64,000 nucleotides of DNA from Antricoccus suffuscus (GCF_003003235.1 NZ_PVUE01000009.1:1-64000), one strand, 5' to 3'; shown: positions 53,906 to 63,150, numbered from the stretch's first letter. Notes: generated by a model not told the origin, from the sequence alone. A program made the numbers and translations.

Positions 53906-56101
53906 GTGTTCGCTAATACCTTCCGCAAGCCGCAGCGCCCGTACAGCCGCAGTTTCAAGATCACCCGAGTCATCGTGCTCGCGCTGGCGGTCATTACGTT
54001 TGTCGGTGCCGGCCTCATCGGGTACGCGTACAAGGCAATCGACGTGCCGCGCCCCGAGGACCTGTCCACCAGCCAGGTCTCCACGATCTACTACAACGAC
54101 GGTACGACGGAGATGGCCAGGCTCGGCCAGGAAAACCGCACGATCGTCCCCCTGAGCGCGGTGCCCGATCACGTGCAGAAGGCCGTGCTGTCCGCCGAAA
54201 ACCGCAGCTTCTACACCGACCCCGGCTTCTCGCCGAGCGGGATTCTGCGCGCGGTCTGGCTCAACCTCACGACCAGCGAGACACCGGGTGGTTCGACGAT
54301 CACCCAGCAGTACGTGAAGAACGCCTACCTCAGTGACGCGAAGACGCTCAGTCGCAAGTTCAAAGAGCTCATCATGTCGGTGAAGCTCGAGCAGGAATAC
54401 ACCAAGGACCAGATCCTCGGCTACTACCTCAACACGATCTACTTCGGGCGTGGCGCGTACGGGATAGAAGCAGCCTCCGAGGTGTACTTCGGTAAGCCCG
54501 TCCAACAACTGACTGTCTCCGAGGGCGCGGTATTGGCCTCGAGTATCCGCAGCCCCGCCGGCTACGACCCGCAGAACCATCCCGAGGCCGCGAAGGCGCG
54601 GTGGGACTATGTGATGAGTGGGCTGAAGGAGAAGGGCTGGATCACCTCGGCGCAGGCCAAAGAGGCGGCGTACCCGCAGGTGCTGCCGATCGGACCGGGC
54701 AAGCTCAACCAGCTGAATGGGCCCGAAGGCGTCATCGTCAACCGGGTGAAGAACGAGTTGGCCGCACTGGGGTACGACGAAGACAAGGTCTACAGCGAAG
54801 GTCTCAAGGTCACCACCACGATCTCGCCGGCGTACCAGAGCCAAGCGGTGGCGGCGGTACAGCAACAGCTCGAAGGGCAGCCGCAAAACCTGATCCCCGC
54901 TCTGGTGTCGGTCGATCCGACCAGCGGCGCGATCGTCGCGTACTACGGCAACTCGCAGGGCACCGGGTTTGACTACGCCGGCCGCGGCTATCGCCAGCCT
55001 GGCTCGTCGTTCAAGCCATTCGTGCTCGCGACGGCACTGGAAAACGGTTACGCCGACAGCACGTTGCGCGACGGCTCGTCGCCGCAGTACTTCCCAGACC
55101 GCACGCAACCGGTGCGCAACTCTGGTGGCTCGGGCTGTAGCTCCTGCTCGCTCAAGACGGCGATCACGCACTCCTACAACACGACGTTCTATGGGCTGAC
55201 CTACGACCTCGGCGGCGCGAAGGTGGCCGCGATGGCGCACCTGCTCGGCATCGCGCCGAAGCGGATCGACACCGGTACCCCGACTCTTCAGGAGACGGAC
55301 GGAACGGTCGCCTCAGGTATCGGAATCGGCCAGTACGAGGTCACCGTCAAGGACATGGCGTCGGCGTTCGCGACCTTCGCCGATGACGGGGTCTACAACG
55401 CGCCGTACATGGTCCAGAAGATCACCAACGCTGCCGGCAAGGTTCTCTACGAGCACAAGAATGCGGGCAAACAAGTCATTTCGCCGGACGTCGCCAACGA
55501 CGTGACGTACGCGCTCGACGACGTGGCGAGCTACTCGCACGACTCGCTGGCCAAGGGTCGTCCGAGCGCCACGAAGACCGGGACCGTGCAGCTCGGCGAC
55601 GAAAACAACAAGGACGCCTGGATGGTCGGCTACACGCCGAAGCAGCTCAGCACGGCAGTCTGGATCGGTACCGACGCCTCGGATCCGATCCTGACGTCGG
55701 CCGGCAAGATCATCTACGGCGCAGGCATCCCAGGGAAGATTTGGCAGCAATACATGGATGCCGCGCTGGACGGCAAGCCGGTCGAAAAGCTGCCCAACAA
55801 GGCGGTCATCAAGGCCACGAAGGGGAGCTCGGGCGGATCGAGTAGTTCGGGTAACTCCGGTAATTCGGGCAACTCGGGTGGATCGACCCCGTCGACCGAA
55901 CCGTCGAGCCCGCCGGCAGGTTCGACTACCCCGACGACTCCTCCGACCACGCCGCCGACCACCCCGACTACGCCCCCGACGACTCCTCCGACCACGCCAC
56001 CGCCGGCTTCGTCATCTTCATCGCCGTCGACGCCGCCCGCAAGCCCGCCGACGAAACCTCCTGGTCAGCTCGTTCCCGGCCTCCTCGGCCCTGGGGGCTA
56101 G
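53906..56101 (+). CDS. ponA1: Bifunctional class A penicillin-binding protein (PonA1-like)
   Basis: The 731-residue protein has a cytoplasmic start, one membrane helix (about 21-42), a GT51 transglycosylase domain (catalytic Glu98 in AVLSAENRSFYTDPG, then GGSTITQQYVKN and LGYYLNTIYFGRGAYGIEAA) and a transpeptidase domain with Ser367-x-x-Lys370 (QPGSSFKPF), SYN (THSYNTTFY) and KTGT. The last ~100 residues are Ser/Gly- then Thr/Pro-rich, typical of PonA1-like tails. It polymerises and cross-links peptidoglycan outside the membrane. GTG start at 53906. It sits between the DUF5318 and GT87-like genes, as in mycobacteria. Confidence 0.93.
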   Translation: MFANTFRKPQRPYSRSFKITRVIVLALAVITFVGAGLIGYAYKAIDVPRPEDLSTSQVSTIYYNDGTTEMARLGQENRTIVPLSAVPDHVQKAVLSAENRSFYTDPGFSPSGILRAVWLNLTTSETPGGSTITQQYVKNAYLSDAKTLSRKFKELIMSVKLEQEYTKDQILGYYLNTIYFGRGAYGIEAASEVYFGKPVQQLTVSEGAVLASSIRSPAGYDPQNHPEAAKARWDYVMSGLKEKGWITSAQAKEAAYPQVLPIGPGKLNQLNGPEGVIVNRVKNELAALGYDEDKVYSEGLKVTTTISPAYQSQAVAAVQQQLEGQPQNLIPALVSVDPTSGAIVAYYGNSQGTGFDYAGRGYRQPGSSFKPFVLATALENGYADSTLRDGSSPQYFPDRTQPVRNSGGSGCSSCSLKTAITHSYNTTFYGLTYDLGGAKVAAMAHLLGIAPKRIDTGTPTLQETDGTVASGIGIGQYEVTVKDMASAFATFADDGVYNAPYMVQKITNAAGKVLYEHKNAGKQVISPDVANDVTYALDDVASYSHDSLAKGRPSATKTGTVQLGDENNKDAWMVGYTPKQLSTAVWIGTDASDPILTSAGKIIYGAGIPGKIWQQYMDAALDGKPVEKLPNKAVIKATKGSSGGSSSSGNSGNSGNSGGSTPSTEPSSPPAGSTTPTTPPTTPPTTPTTPPTTPPTTPPPASSSSSPSTPPASPPTKPPGQLVPGLLGPGG

Positions 56102-56136
56102 CGTTCGATGCAGTCGATCGCTGGCGGACGGCAGGT

Positions 56137-57663
56137 GTGAGCGAGCCGCACGAGAGGTCGCCACGCGTGATTCCGACCTGGGAAGATCCCGTTGCCCGCG
56201 CGGCGAGCACGATCATTGGCGGCCCATGGGGCAAACACGCCGAGGTCGGCAAGGCGCGGTTCTTCACGCCGTTGCGGATCCTGCTGGCCTTCGCGACCCT
56301 GACGCTGCTGTTCGCGTGGGTGAAGGAACGCCCGTGCGCCTACGATCCGTGGACTAACAACACGCAGCTCACTCACATGTGCTACTCCGATGTCGCGGCG
56401 CTGTGGCACACCGACGGGCTCGACGCCAACGCCACGCCGTACTTCGACTACAACCCGGGAGAGCACCCGGCCGACCCAAGTAACCCGTCGTACCCGGGAG
56501 CCGTGCAAGCCCCCGTGCTGACCGGCGCCGTCATGTATATCGCCAACGCCATCGCCGCACCGGTTAATGCGCTGTCGGGGTCGATTTTTGACAAGGGCCG
56601 TGCGCTCTCCGGCTATGAGGGCTACTTCGTCGTGGCATGTCTGTTCCTTGGGCTGTGCTACTACGCGTCGGTATGGGCGACCGCGAAGACAGCGGGCCGG
56701 CGCGTCTGGGACGCGGCATTGGTCGCTCTGTCACCGTTGGTGTTCGTGCAGGCGTTCACCGACTGGACTCTTTTTGCCGTCGCGCTGACGTCGGTCGCGG
56801 TGATGTTGTGGGTACGACGACGATCCAGGCTCGCCGGGCTGTTCTTCGGGCTGGCGATCAGCGCGGCGATCTACCCGATCGTGCTTTTGATTGCGCTCGC
56901 CCTGCTCGCCTGGCGCACCGGCAGTTGGCGTCCGGCGCTGCGCGCGATCGGGGTCGCGATCGTGACTTGGCTCGTGGTCAACGTCCCGGTGATGCTCGGC
57001 GCATGGGACGGGTGGCGATTGGCATACGCCGGCGGCTGGGGGCGGGATGCCAACCCGGCGAGCTTGTGGGACATGGCTCAGCGGGCGCTGTCGAGTGAGG
57101 ATCAGTTTGCCTACAGACCTCTGCTTCGCGCGGGCACCCTCGACATCCTGGTGATCGTGTCGCTCGGTGTACTGGTGGTCGCGATCGGCTGGCTGGTGCT
57201 CACCGCGCCGACGGCTCCGACGTTCGCGCAGGTTGCGTTCCTGCTCGTGGCGGCGTACCTGCTGACCAGCAAGGACTGGAGCGCTCAGTATTCGCTCTAT
57301 CTGCTGCCGCTGGCGGCGCTTGCCCTCCCGGACTGGCGGGCGCTGATCCCGTGGCAGGTGACCGAGGCGGTGGTGTGGCTGATGACCATGCTGTGGCTTA
57401 TCCAGCGCAATATCAACGCCCAGAACGTCGACCTGGCCGCGCACAACAAGACAACCCGGCTGCTGAGCGGCGTGGACTATCCGTGGCTCGGGTTTGCGCT
57501 GGTGGTGCGGGCGGCGGCGGTGATCGTGCTCGCCGTACTCGTCATCCGGTCGATCCGTAGCTCCCGCCCCACCGATCCGTCACGTATATCTCGCGATCCG
57601 TCACTAAATCCCGGCGATCCGTCACTGACGGCCGGTCCTCAGCCGAGATGTCCGCGGAGGTAG
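56137..57663 (+). CDS. GT87-like integral membrane glycosyltransferase
   Basis: The 508-residue protein has a cytoplasmic start, a first helix near residue 50 (LRILLAFATLTLLFAWV), an extracellular region with MCYSDVAALWHTDGL and an acidic cluster, and about ten membrane segments, ending in VVRAAAVIVLAVLVIRSIRS. This is the pattern of GT-C type mannosyl- or arabinosyl-transferases (GT87), and by synteny it matches the gene after ponA1 in mycobacteria. The last ~30 residues (DPSRISRDPSLNPGDPSLTAG) are encoded by a 21-bp repeat and are not expected in the family. The end overlaps the convergent endonuclease IV gene by 25 bases. Confidence 0.8.
   Translation: MSEPHERSPRVIPTWEDPVARAASTIIGGPWGKHAEVGKARFFTPLRILLAFATLTLLFAWVKERPCAYDPWTNNTQLTHMCYSDVAALWHTDGLDANATPYFDYNPGEHPADPSNPSYPGAVQAPVLTGAVMYIANAIAAPVNALSGSIFDKGRALSGYEGYFVVACLFLGLCYYASVWATAKTAGRRVWDAALVALSPLVFVQAFTDWTLFAVALTSVAVMLWVRRRSRLAGLFFGLAISAAIYPIVLLIALALLAWRTGSWRPALRAIGVAIVTWLVVNVPVMLGAWDGWRLAYAGGWGRDANPASLWDMAQRALSSEDQFAYRPLLRAGTLDILVIVSLGVLVVAIGWLVLTAPTAPTFAQVAFLLVAAYLLTSKDWSAQYSLYLLPLAALALPDWRALIPWQVTEAVVWLMTMLWLIQRNINAQNVDLAAHNKTTRLLSGVDYPWLGFALVVRAAAVIVLAVLVIRSIRSSRPTDPSRISRDPSLNPGDPSLTAGPQPRCPRR
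57574..57636. repeat. 21-bp tandem repeat, three units, at the end of the GT87-like gene
   Basis: Units start with GATCCGTCAC at 57574, 57595 and 57616, with a degenerate unit at 57552. The run CCCGGCGATCCGTCAC (57610-57625) is identical to one in the repeat at 46761-46776. The repeat falls in the coding frame (7-residue period, Asp-Pro-Ser) and lies next to the end of the convergent endonuclease IV gene. Confidence 0.75.
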
Positions 57664-58433
57664 GCGATGTCCTGCGCCTGCTTGTCGCCCGGTGTCTCGC
57701 ACACGACGGGGCAGTCCGCTGCCTTGATGACCTCGACCAACTGCTCCGGTTCGATGGTGCCCTCGCCGATCGTCGTGTGCCGGTCGCGGCTGGAGCCGAA
57801 CTCGTCGCGTGAGTCGTTGCAGTGCACGAGATCAATCCGCCCGGTGATGGCCTTGATCTTCTCGACGGCGCTGACCAGGTCGATCCCGGCCGCGAAAGCG
57901 TGACAGGTATCGAGGCAAAACCCGGGTTTGTAGTCGCCGATCACGTCCCAGAGCCGGGCGATCTCATCGAGCGTGCGCGCCATGGAGTAGCTGCCGCCGG
58001 CGGTGTTTTCGATCAGGATCGGCACCTCGAAACCGCCGCGCTTCTCGGCCTCCTCAAACGCTTTGCGCCAGTTGTCGACACCTTTGGCCGGATCGTCGTC
58101 CTTCGTGACGTGTCCACCGTGTACGACGAGGCCGCGCGCGCCGACCGCCGCCGCAGCTTTCGAATGCGCGGCCAGCATCTTTCGTGACGGAATCCGGATC
58201 CGGTTGTTGGTCGAGGCGAGGTTGAGGACGTACGGCGAGTGGATGAAAACCGCGATCTTGTCGTTGTCCCACGAGTTGGCGAGCGCGTCCTGGTCGTCGC
58301 GCGGCTTCGGCGCCTTCCAGCCTTGCGGATCGGCGAGGAAGAACTGGACGACCTGGGCGTCGCGCTCCTTGCCTTCGCTTAGAGGGTCGTCGTCGAGGAC
58401 GTGAGCACCGATGATGACGTTATTGCCTGACAT
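57639..58433 (-). CDS. nfo: Deoxyribonuclease IV (endonuclease IV, AP endonuclease)
   Basis: From ATG 58431-58433 (MSGNNVIIGAHVLDDDPLSE) the 264-residue TIM-barrel enzyme carries the Nfo metal-binding segments FIHSPYVLNLAS, GLVVHGGHVTKDDD, LIENTAGGSYSMA, GFCLDTCHAFAAG and LVHCNDSRDEFGSSRDRH. It cuts DNA at abasic sites in base-excision repair using zinc ions. A longer reading to 58538 has an Arg/Ser-rich start with no similarity. It converges on the GT87-like gene. Confidence 0.92.
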   Translation of the reverse strand: MSGNNVIIGAHVLDDDPLSEGKERDAQVVQFFLADPQGWKAPKPRDDQDALANSWDNDKIAVFIHSPYVLNLASTNNRIRIPSRKMLAAHSKAAAAVGARGLVVHGGHVTKDDDPAKGVDNWRKAFEEAEKRGGFEVPILIENTAGGSYSMARTLDEIARLWDVIGDYKPGFCLDTCHAFAAGIDLVSAVEKIKAITGRIDLVHCNDSRDEFGSSRDRHTTIGEGTIEPEQLVEVIKAADCPVVCETPGDKQAQDIAYLRGHLG

Positions 58434-58579
58434 CTGTCCAAGGCTACTAGCGGGCGCCGACAGGAAACGGTCGCGTCGTCGTACGGCGAGCGTGTGAGTC
58501 CGGCTGCTCCTGGACCGGCGCACGTCCCTCCTTGTCACGCCACCCTGCGGCGAGCATCAATGCGCGTTCTCGGGCGCTT

Positions 58580-59041
58580 CTAGCCGAGGCCGTGGTCGGC
58601 CAGCCAGGTGCGGGCTAGGCGGACCGGCGCGCGGGCAAGCCAGGCATCCTGAATCAGCTCGGCCAGCTCGTCGCGGCTGATCTCGCCGATCCGGCTCGCG
58701 CGCAACAGCACGGACCGATGCCCGTTGAAATGTGGTGTGGTGAAGTACGGCGACGACTCGTCCTGGACCAGCGCAAGCTTGTCCTTCTCGGACTCGACCC
58801 AGAAGACGATGACGTCGGTGTAGCGCTCGCCGGTGTCCGGGTCGACGGCGTCCGGCCGCGGCGTACGGAAAAACACGAAGGACTTCTTGCGCACCTGATA
58901 GATCGCATTGCCCGCCGGCCCAATTTCGACCGCGACACCGGGCATCGCGGATGCTAGCTCTGCGATGTCTTCGACGCGTGCCGGTTGGTCACGTTTAGCC
59001 GCCACGCCATGCAGACTACTCGCCGGCTTCGGCGCGGTCAT
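58580..59041 (-). CDS. MmcQ/YjbR-family protein
   Basis: The 153-residue protein has the YjbR fold pattern: VEDIAELASAMPGVAVEIGP, NAIYQVRKKSFVFFRTPRPD and DELAELIQDAWLARAPVRLA, with PYFTTPHFNGHRSVLLRAS in the middle. Members are small DNA-binding-like proteins of unknown role. The start ATG lies at 59039-59041; there is no clear ribosome binding site. It is on the same strand as endonuclease IV but 146 bases away. Confidence 0.85.
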   Translation of the reverse strand: MTAPKPASSLHGVAAKRDQPARVEDIAELASAMPGVAVEIGPAGNAIYQVRKKSFVFFRTPRPDAVDPDTGERYTDVIVFWVESEKDKLALVQDESSPYFTTPHFNGHRSVLLRASRIGEISRDELAELIQDAWLARAPVRLARTWLADHGLG

Positions 59042-59181
59042 TGCGATTTCGCTCGTTCGTAGGTATAAATGTAGCCGCGTCGCGTGCGGTCGCCGAGTAG
59101 TTAGGCGGCTTCATGGAGGCGCCCACATTTTCCGGAGGCCATTGTGAGTCAACACTTCACGCGTCTGATCTGACGCCTCCG

Positions 59182-59251
59182 TCGCGGCTTGAGAGCCGCG
59201 GTTCTCCGTCCTGCAACGGACCTTTTGATACGTATCGGCTGCCCGCAGCCG
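59182..59251 (+). promoter_or_regulatory. Two hairpins in the leader of the deazaflavin-reductase gene
   Basis: CGCGGCT (59182-59188) pairs with AGCCGCG (59193-59199) around TGAG, and CGGCTGC (59236-59242) pairs with GCAGCCG (59245-59251) around CC. Both lie in the 274-bp gap before the ATG at 59316. No T run follows, and no known riboswitch was recognised. They may be chance in GC-rich DNA. Confidence 0.35.
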
Positions 59252-59315
59252 CCATTATTCATGCCGTTTTCCTGTCTGGCAATTACCTAAGTTTGCACTT
59301 ATTCAAGGAGTTTCT

Positions 59316-59768
59316 ATGCCCCAACCCGTACATCCGTTTGCCGCGCCCGCACCACGAATCCACGGCTTCAATCGCCCCGTTGTCGAAGAGTTCCGCGCCA
59401 ACGAAGGCCGCGTCGGCGGCCCGTTCGAGGGCGGCGACCTGTTGTTGCTCACAACAGTCGGCGCAAAGACCGGCCTGGAGCAGACCTCTCCGCTGGCCTA
59501 CATTCGCGATGGCGCAAGGCTTCTCGTCGTCGGTTCGGCGGGCGGGTCCCCGGCGCACCCGGCGTGGTACCGCAACATCCTTGCGCACCCGATGGTCAGG
59601 GTGGAAGTCGGGACCGAGACGTACGCCGCGGTCGCGATCCCGACTGAAGGCGACGAGCGACGCCAGCTGTTCGAGCGCATCGTCCAGACGGCGCCGGGTT
59701 TTGCCGACTATCAAGCTAAGGTCGCTCGCGCGCTTCCCGTCGTAGCCCTCGAGCGCTCGCGAGGATGA
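59316..59768 (+). CDS. Deazaflavin (F420)-dependent nitroreductase family protein (DDN-like)
   Basis: The 150-residue protein has the DDN-like split barrel pattern: VVEEFRANEGRVGGPFEGGD, LLLLTTVGAKTGLEQTSPLA, VVGSAGGSPAHPAWYRNILA and HPMVRVEVGTETYAAVA. Members reduce substrates with F420H2 or act as flavin-binding proteins, mainly in actinobacteria. ATG 59316 follows AAGGAG. The proline iminopeptidase follows after 90 bases on the same strand. Confidence 0.88.
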   Translation: MPQPVHPFAAPAPRIHGFNRPVVEEFRANEGRVGGPFEGGDLLLLTTVGAKTGLEQTSPLAYIRDGARLLVVGSAGGSPAHPAWYRNILAHPMVRVEVGTETYAAVAIPTEGDERRQLFERIVQTAPGFADYQAKVARALPVVALERSRG

Positions 59769-59858
59769 CCACCGAGTTGGAGGCGCATCGAGGAGGCAAC
59801 GCTAATTCCGCCATTGTCTGCAATTCCGTTCCCACCGCACTAGCCATAGACTCACCAC

Positions 59859-60836
59859 GTGTTTCCATCATGCGAACCCACCGCGACCGGGATGCTGCCA
59901 GTAGGCAATGGGCACGAGATCTACTGGGAAGAGTCCGGTAATCCAGACGGGATTCCGGCGATCTACCTGCACGGCGGTCCGGGGAGCGGCGCGGGTAACG
60001 GCTACCGGCGGATGTTCGACCCCGCCCTCTATCGGATCATTTCGCTCGATCAGCGCGGCTGCGGGCGCAGTCGTCCGTTGGCCAACAAAGCCGGCTACGA
60101 CCTCGCCGAAAACACCACGCCGCACTTGATCGCAGACATGGAGGCGGTGCGTAGGCATCTCGGCGTACGCCGGTGGCTGCTCAGTGGCGCCTCATGGGGG
60201 TCGACGCTCGCGCTCGCCTATGCGCAAGCGCATCCGGACAAGGTCCGCGGGATCGTGCTCACCGCGGTGACCACGACCAGCGCGGCCGAGGTCGAGTGGA
60301 TCACCGAAACTGTAGGTCGGGTCTTCCCCGAGGCCTGGGACGAGTTCGCCGGATACGCGGCGGCGGCCGATATCGGTTACATGCCAGGCAAAGGCAGGCT
60401 TGTCGACGCCTATGCGCGACTGTTGTCCGATCCCGATCCCGACGTACGGGGCGCCGCCGCAGTGGCGTGGTGCCGATGGGAGGAGGTACACATCCAGATC
60501 GGTGCCGGCGCCAACAAGCAGCGCGACTCCCGATACGACGACCCCTCCTTCCGTCAGGTTTTCGCGACACTCGTGACCCACTATTGGAGCAACCTCGGCT
60601 TCGCGCCAGAGGGCGGGTTGATCGGCGCGATGTCCAAACTGGCAGGGATCCCCGGCGTACTCATCCACGGTCGGCGCGACATCAGTGGGCCGGTCCAGAC
60701 TGCGTGGGACTTGCATAATGCCTGGCGCGGCAGTGAACTTATCGTCATCGAGGACGAAGGCCACGGCGGTGAACGGATCGCGGAAGCGTGGGCGGTCGCC
60801 ACCTCACGGCTGGCCGCACATACCTCACGAGGATGA
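59859..60836 (+). CDS. pip: Proline iminopeptidase (alpha/beta hydrolase, S33)
   Basis: The 325-residue enzyme shows HGGPGSGAGNGYRR for the oxyanion hole, the nucleophile in LSGASWGSTLALAYAQ, and a C-terminal His in DEGHGGERIAEAW; the Asp of the triad is in GRRDISGPVQTAWDL. This is the S33 prolyl aminopeptidase type, which removes N-terminal proline from peptides in the cytoplasm. The GTG start at 59859 (VFPSCEPTATGMLPVG) gives the normal family start; the motif GNGHEIYWEESGNPDG follows. The tricorn protease at 42209 is a possible pathway partner. Confidence 0.9.
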   Translation: MFPSCEPTATGMLPVGNGHEIYWEESGNPDGIPAIYLHGGPGSGAGNGYRRMFDPALYRIISLDQRGCGRSRPLANKAGYDLAENTTPHLIADMEAVRRHLGVRRWLLSGASWGSTLALAYAQAHPDKVRGIVLTAVTTTSAAEVEWITETVGRVFPEAWDEFAGYAAAADIGYMPGKGRLVDAYARLLSDPDPDVRGAAAVAWCRWEEVHIQIGAGANKQRDSRYDDPSFRQVFATLVTHYWSNLGFAPEGGLIGAMSKLAGIPGVLIHGRRDISGPVQTAWDLHNAWRGSELIVIEDEGHGGERIAEAWAVATSRLAAHTSRG

Positions 60837-60909
60837 GTGCGATGTCCATCGACAGAGCGCGGCGGTACGGTCAGACGAGATACCACCCGACAATCCATGG
60901 AGTACGCCG

Positions 60910-61668
60910 ATGCCAGCCGACCTTGTCGCCACGAAGCGCGACGGCCACGTCCTCATCATCACGATGCAACGCGACACGAAACGCAACGCGGTCGATCGGG
61001 CGATGGCCGATCAGCTCGACGTCGCGTTCAACGAGCTTGAGGATGACTCGGCTCTGTGGGCCGGCGTACTCGCCGGCAGCAGCGTCGCCTTCAGCGCAGG
61101 CAGCGACCTGAAGTCGGAGGGTGACTACTACACCGAACGCGGCGGCGAATATGCGATCATCCGGCGCCAACGGCGCAAACCGCTGATCGCTGCCGTCGAG
61201 GCCATGGCACTCGGCGGCGGGATGGAGATCGCGCTGGCCTGCGATCTGGTGATTGCCTCGGAGACGGCAACATTTGGGCTGCCTGAGGTCAAGCGGGGAC
61301 TGATCCCGGCATGCGCTGGCCTCTTTCGTGGACCGCGTGCCCTTCCCCTCAACATCGCGACGGAGCTGATCTTGACGGGTGACTCGATCTCTGCACAGCG
61401 CGCCGCCGAGCTCGGCTTCGCCAACCAGGTGGTGCCGACCGGTACGGCGCTAGAGGCCGCGAAGGCGCTCGCCGACAAAATCTGTCAGAACGGACCGGTC
61501 GCCGTACAGCTTGCGCTCGAGGCGATCCGCGCATCCGTCGCTACTAACGACGAGCTGGGCTGGACGCTCACCGAGAAGGCGCGTACGGCGGTGTACGCGT
61601 CCGAGGACCGCACCGAAGGCGTCTCGGCATTCTTCGAGAAACGCGCGCCACAATGGACTGGCCGTTAG
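60910..61668 (+). CDS. Enoyl-CoA hydratase/isomerase family protein
   Basis: From ATG 60910 (MPADLVATKRDGHVLIITMQ) the 252-residue crotonase has the oxyanion-hole segments VAFSAGSDLKSEGDY and AMALGGGMEIALACDLVIAS, and TFGLPEVKRGLIPACAG. A frame from 60685 lies within the pip gene and is rejected. GGAG precedes the ATG. The thioredoxin-fold gene at 61708 follows after 39 bases on the same strand, so an operon is likely. The substrate acyl-CoA is unknown. Confidence 0.9.
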   Translation: MPADLVATKRDGHVLIITMQRDTKRNAVDRAMADQLDVAFNELEDDSALWAGVLAGSSVAFSAGSDLKSEGDYYTERGGEYAIIRRQRRKPLIAAVEAMALGGGMEIALACDLVIASETATFGLPEVKRGLIPACAGLFRGPRALPLNIATELILTGDSISAQRAAELGFANQVVPTGTALEAAKALADKICQNGPVAVQLALEAIRASVATNDELGWTLTEKARTAVYASEDRTEGVSAFFEKRAPQWTGR

Positions 61669-61707
61669 TGTGCTAGGCGGCCGTACTTCTGCAACGTTGG
61701 AGGACTT

Positions 61708-63150
61708 ATGAGCACCTCGATCGACCTGCCTAATGGTTTAGTGGCCATCGTGAAGCAGGAGTGCGCGACCTGCCAGCTCGTCGAGCCGGTGCTGCAGTCA
61801 CTCACGGGCCGCGACGACGTCGCACTGACCGTCTATACCCAGGACGATCTGCAGTTTCCGGCCGGCGTCGATCCGGTCGACGACACCGAGCTTGAGGTGA
61901 GCTGGCATCTGGACATCGAGACGGTGCCCACGCTGATCCGGGTCAAGGACGGCCACGAGGTCGAGCGGACCGTCGGATGGATGCGCAGTGAATGGGAGCG
62001 GGTCGCCGGTATCGACGGACTCGGACCGGACCTACCAGAACACCGTCCGGGTTGCGGGTCGCTGTCGGTCGACCCTGACCTGGTCGACGCGCTCCGCGTG
62101 AAGTTCGAGGGGTCGAGCCTGCACTCGCGCCACGTGGAGTTGGCGGAGCAAGAGGATGAGTTCGAGGCGCTTTTCTCGCGCGGATGGACCGATGGCCTCC
62201 CCGTCGTACCTCCCACCGAGGAGCGTGTGCTGCGGATGCTCACCGGTACGACGCGAGGCCCGCAGGATGTCGTCGCCGTCATTCCGCCCGATCTCGTCCC
62301 GGTGACTGTCGAGAAGGTCGCGATCGCGGCGGTCATGGCGGGGTGTCTGCCGGAGTACCTGCCGTGGGTGCTGACCGCGGTCGAGGCCGTGTGCACCGAT
62401 GAGTTCAATATGCACGGCGTACTCGCCACGACGATGCCGGTGGGTCCGGTGATCGTGTGCAGCGGTCCCGGCACGCGGCGGATCGGGATGAACTCCGAGG
62501 GCAACGCACTCGGACAGGGCAATCGGGCCAACCTGACGATTGGTCGTGCCCTGCAGCTGGTCGTCCGCAACGTCGGCGGTGGCCGCCCGGGCGGCGTCGA
62601 TCGGGCCACGCAAGGCAACCCCGGAAAGCTGTCGTTTTGTTTCGCCGAACGTCCCGATACGCCGTTCGGTCCACTCGCCGAACATCACGGCGTCGCACCC
62701 GGCGTCGACGCGATCACCGTTTTTGCCGGCGAGGCGCCTCGATGCATCGTCGACCAGAAGACGCGTGATCCCGAGGGGCTCGCGGCCTCGATGGCCGTCT
62801 GCCTGCGGTCGGTGCACCATCCGAAGCTGGTCCAAGGTTTCGATGCCATCCTCGTACTCAGCCCCGAGCACGGTAGTCGCTTCGCGGACGCCGGCTGGGA
62901 TTACGACCGGGTCGTGCAGGAAATCCGTTCGCATGTCGATATCGATACCGACGAACTCATCTCCGGTGCCGGTGGCATCGCCGAAGGGATTCCCGCGTCG
63001 CTAGCGGGCAAGCGCATCAACAAGTTCGCACCGGGTGGTCTCATGCTCGCGTACGCCGGCGGCGAGGCGGGGCTCTTCTCGGCCGTCATCGGTGGCTGGG
63101 CGAATGGCGCCGTTGGATCGCGACCGGTCACTCGGGAAGTGGTAGCGTGA
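61708..63150 (+). CDS. Thioredoxin-like domain fused to a large uncharacterised domain, neighbour of the UGSC protein
   Basis: Residues 1-110 have a thioredoxin-like fold: CxxC at Cys19-Ala-Thr-Cys22, a cis-Pro candidate in ETVPTLIRVKDG, and a strand pattern VALTVYTQD. From about residue 155 a separate domain begins (SRGWTDGLPVVPPTEERVL) and runs to the end, with Gly-rich conserved-looking runs such as GPGTRRIGMNSEG, GQGNRANLTIGRAL, and RPGGVDRATQGNPGK. I do not recognise this second domain by name. The 480-residue protein is followed 25 bases later by the selenocysteine-candidate gene; the pair looks like one transcription unit with the crotonase. The CxxC domain may reduce or be reduced by the Sec-containing partner. 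Confidence 0.75.
   Translation: MSTSIDLPNGLVAIVKQECATCQLVEPVLQSLTGRDDVALTVYTQDDLQFPAGVDPVDDTELEVSWHLDIETVPTLIRVKDGHEVERTVGWMRSEWERVAGIDGLGPDLPEHRPGCGSLSVDPDLVDALRVKFEGSSLHSRHVELAEQEDEFEALFSRGWTDGLPVVPPTEERVLRMLTGTTRGPQDVVAVIPPDLVPVTVEKVAIAAVMAGCLPEYLPWVLTAVEAVCTDEFNMHGVLATTMPVGPVIVCSGPGTRRIGMNSEGNALGQGNRANLTIGRALQLVVRNVGGGRPGGVDRATQGNPGKLSFCFAERPDTPFGPLAEHHGVAPGVDAITVFAGEAPRCIVDQKTRDPEGLAASMAVCLRSVHHPKLVQGFDAILVLSPEHGSRFADAGWDYDRVVQEIRSHVDIDTDELISGAGGIAEGIPASLAGKRINKFAPGGLMLAYAGGEAGLFSAVIGGWANGAVGSRPVTREVVA

Noticed and set aside
53849-55240. Leftward 463-residue frame opposite the PonA gene
   Set aside because: No family pattern; it is an antisense shadow in GC-rich DNA of a gene with complete PBP motifs.
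59182-59251. Riboswitch in front of the DDN-like gene
   Set aside because: Two small GC hairpins are seen but no conserved riboswitch core was recognised.
62032-62934. Leftward 300-residue frame opposite the thioredoxin-fold fusion gene
   Set aside because: Arg/Asp-rich with no domain pattern, and it is antisense to a coherent protein.
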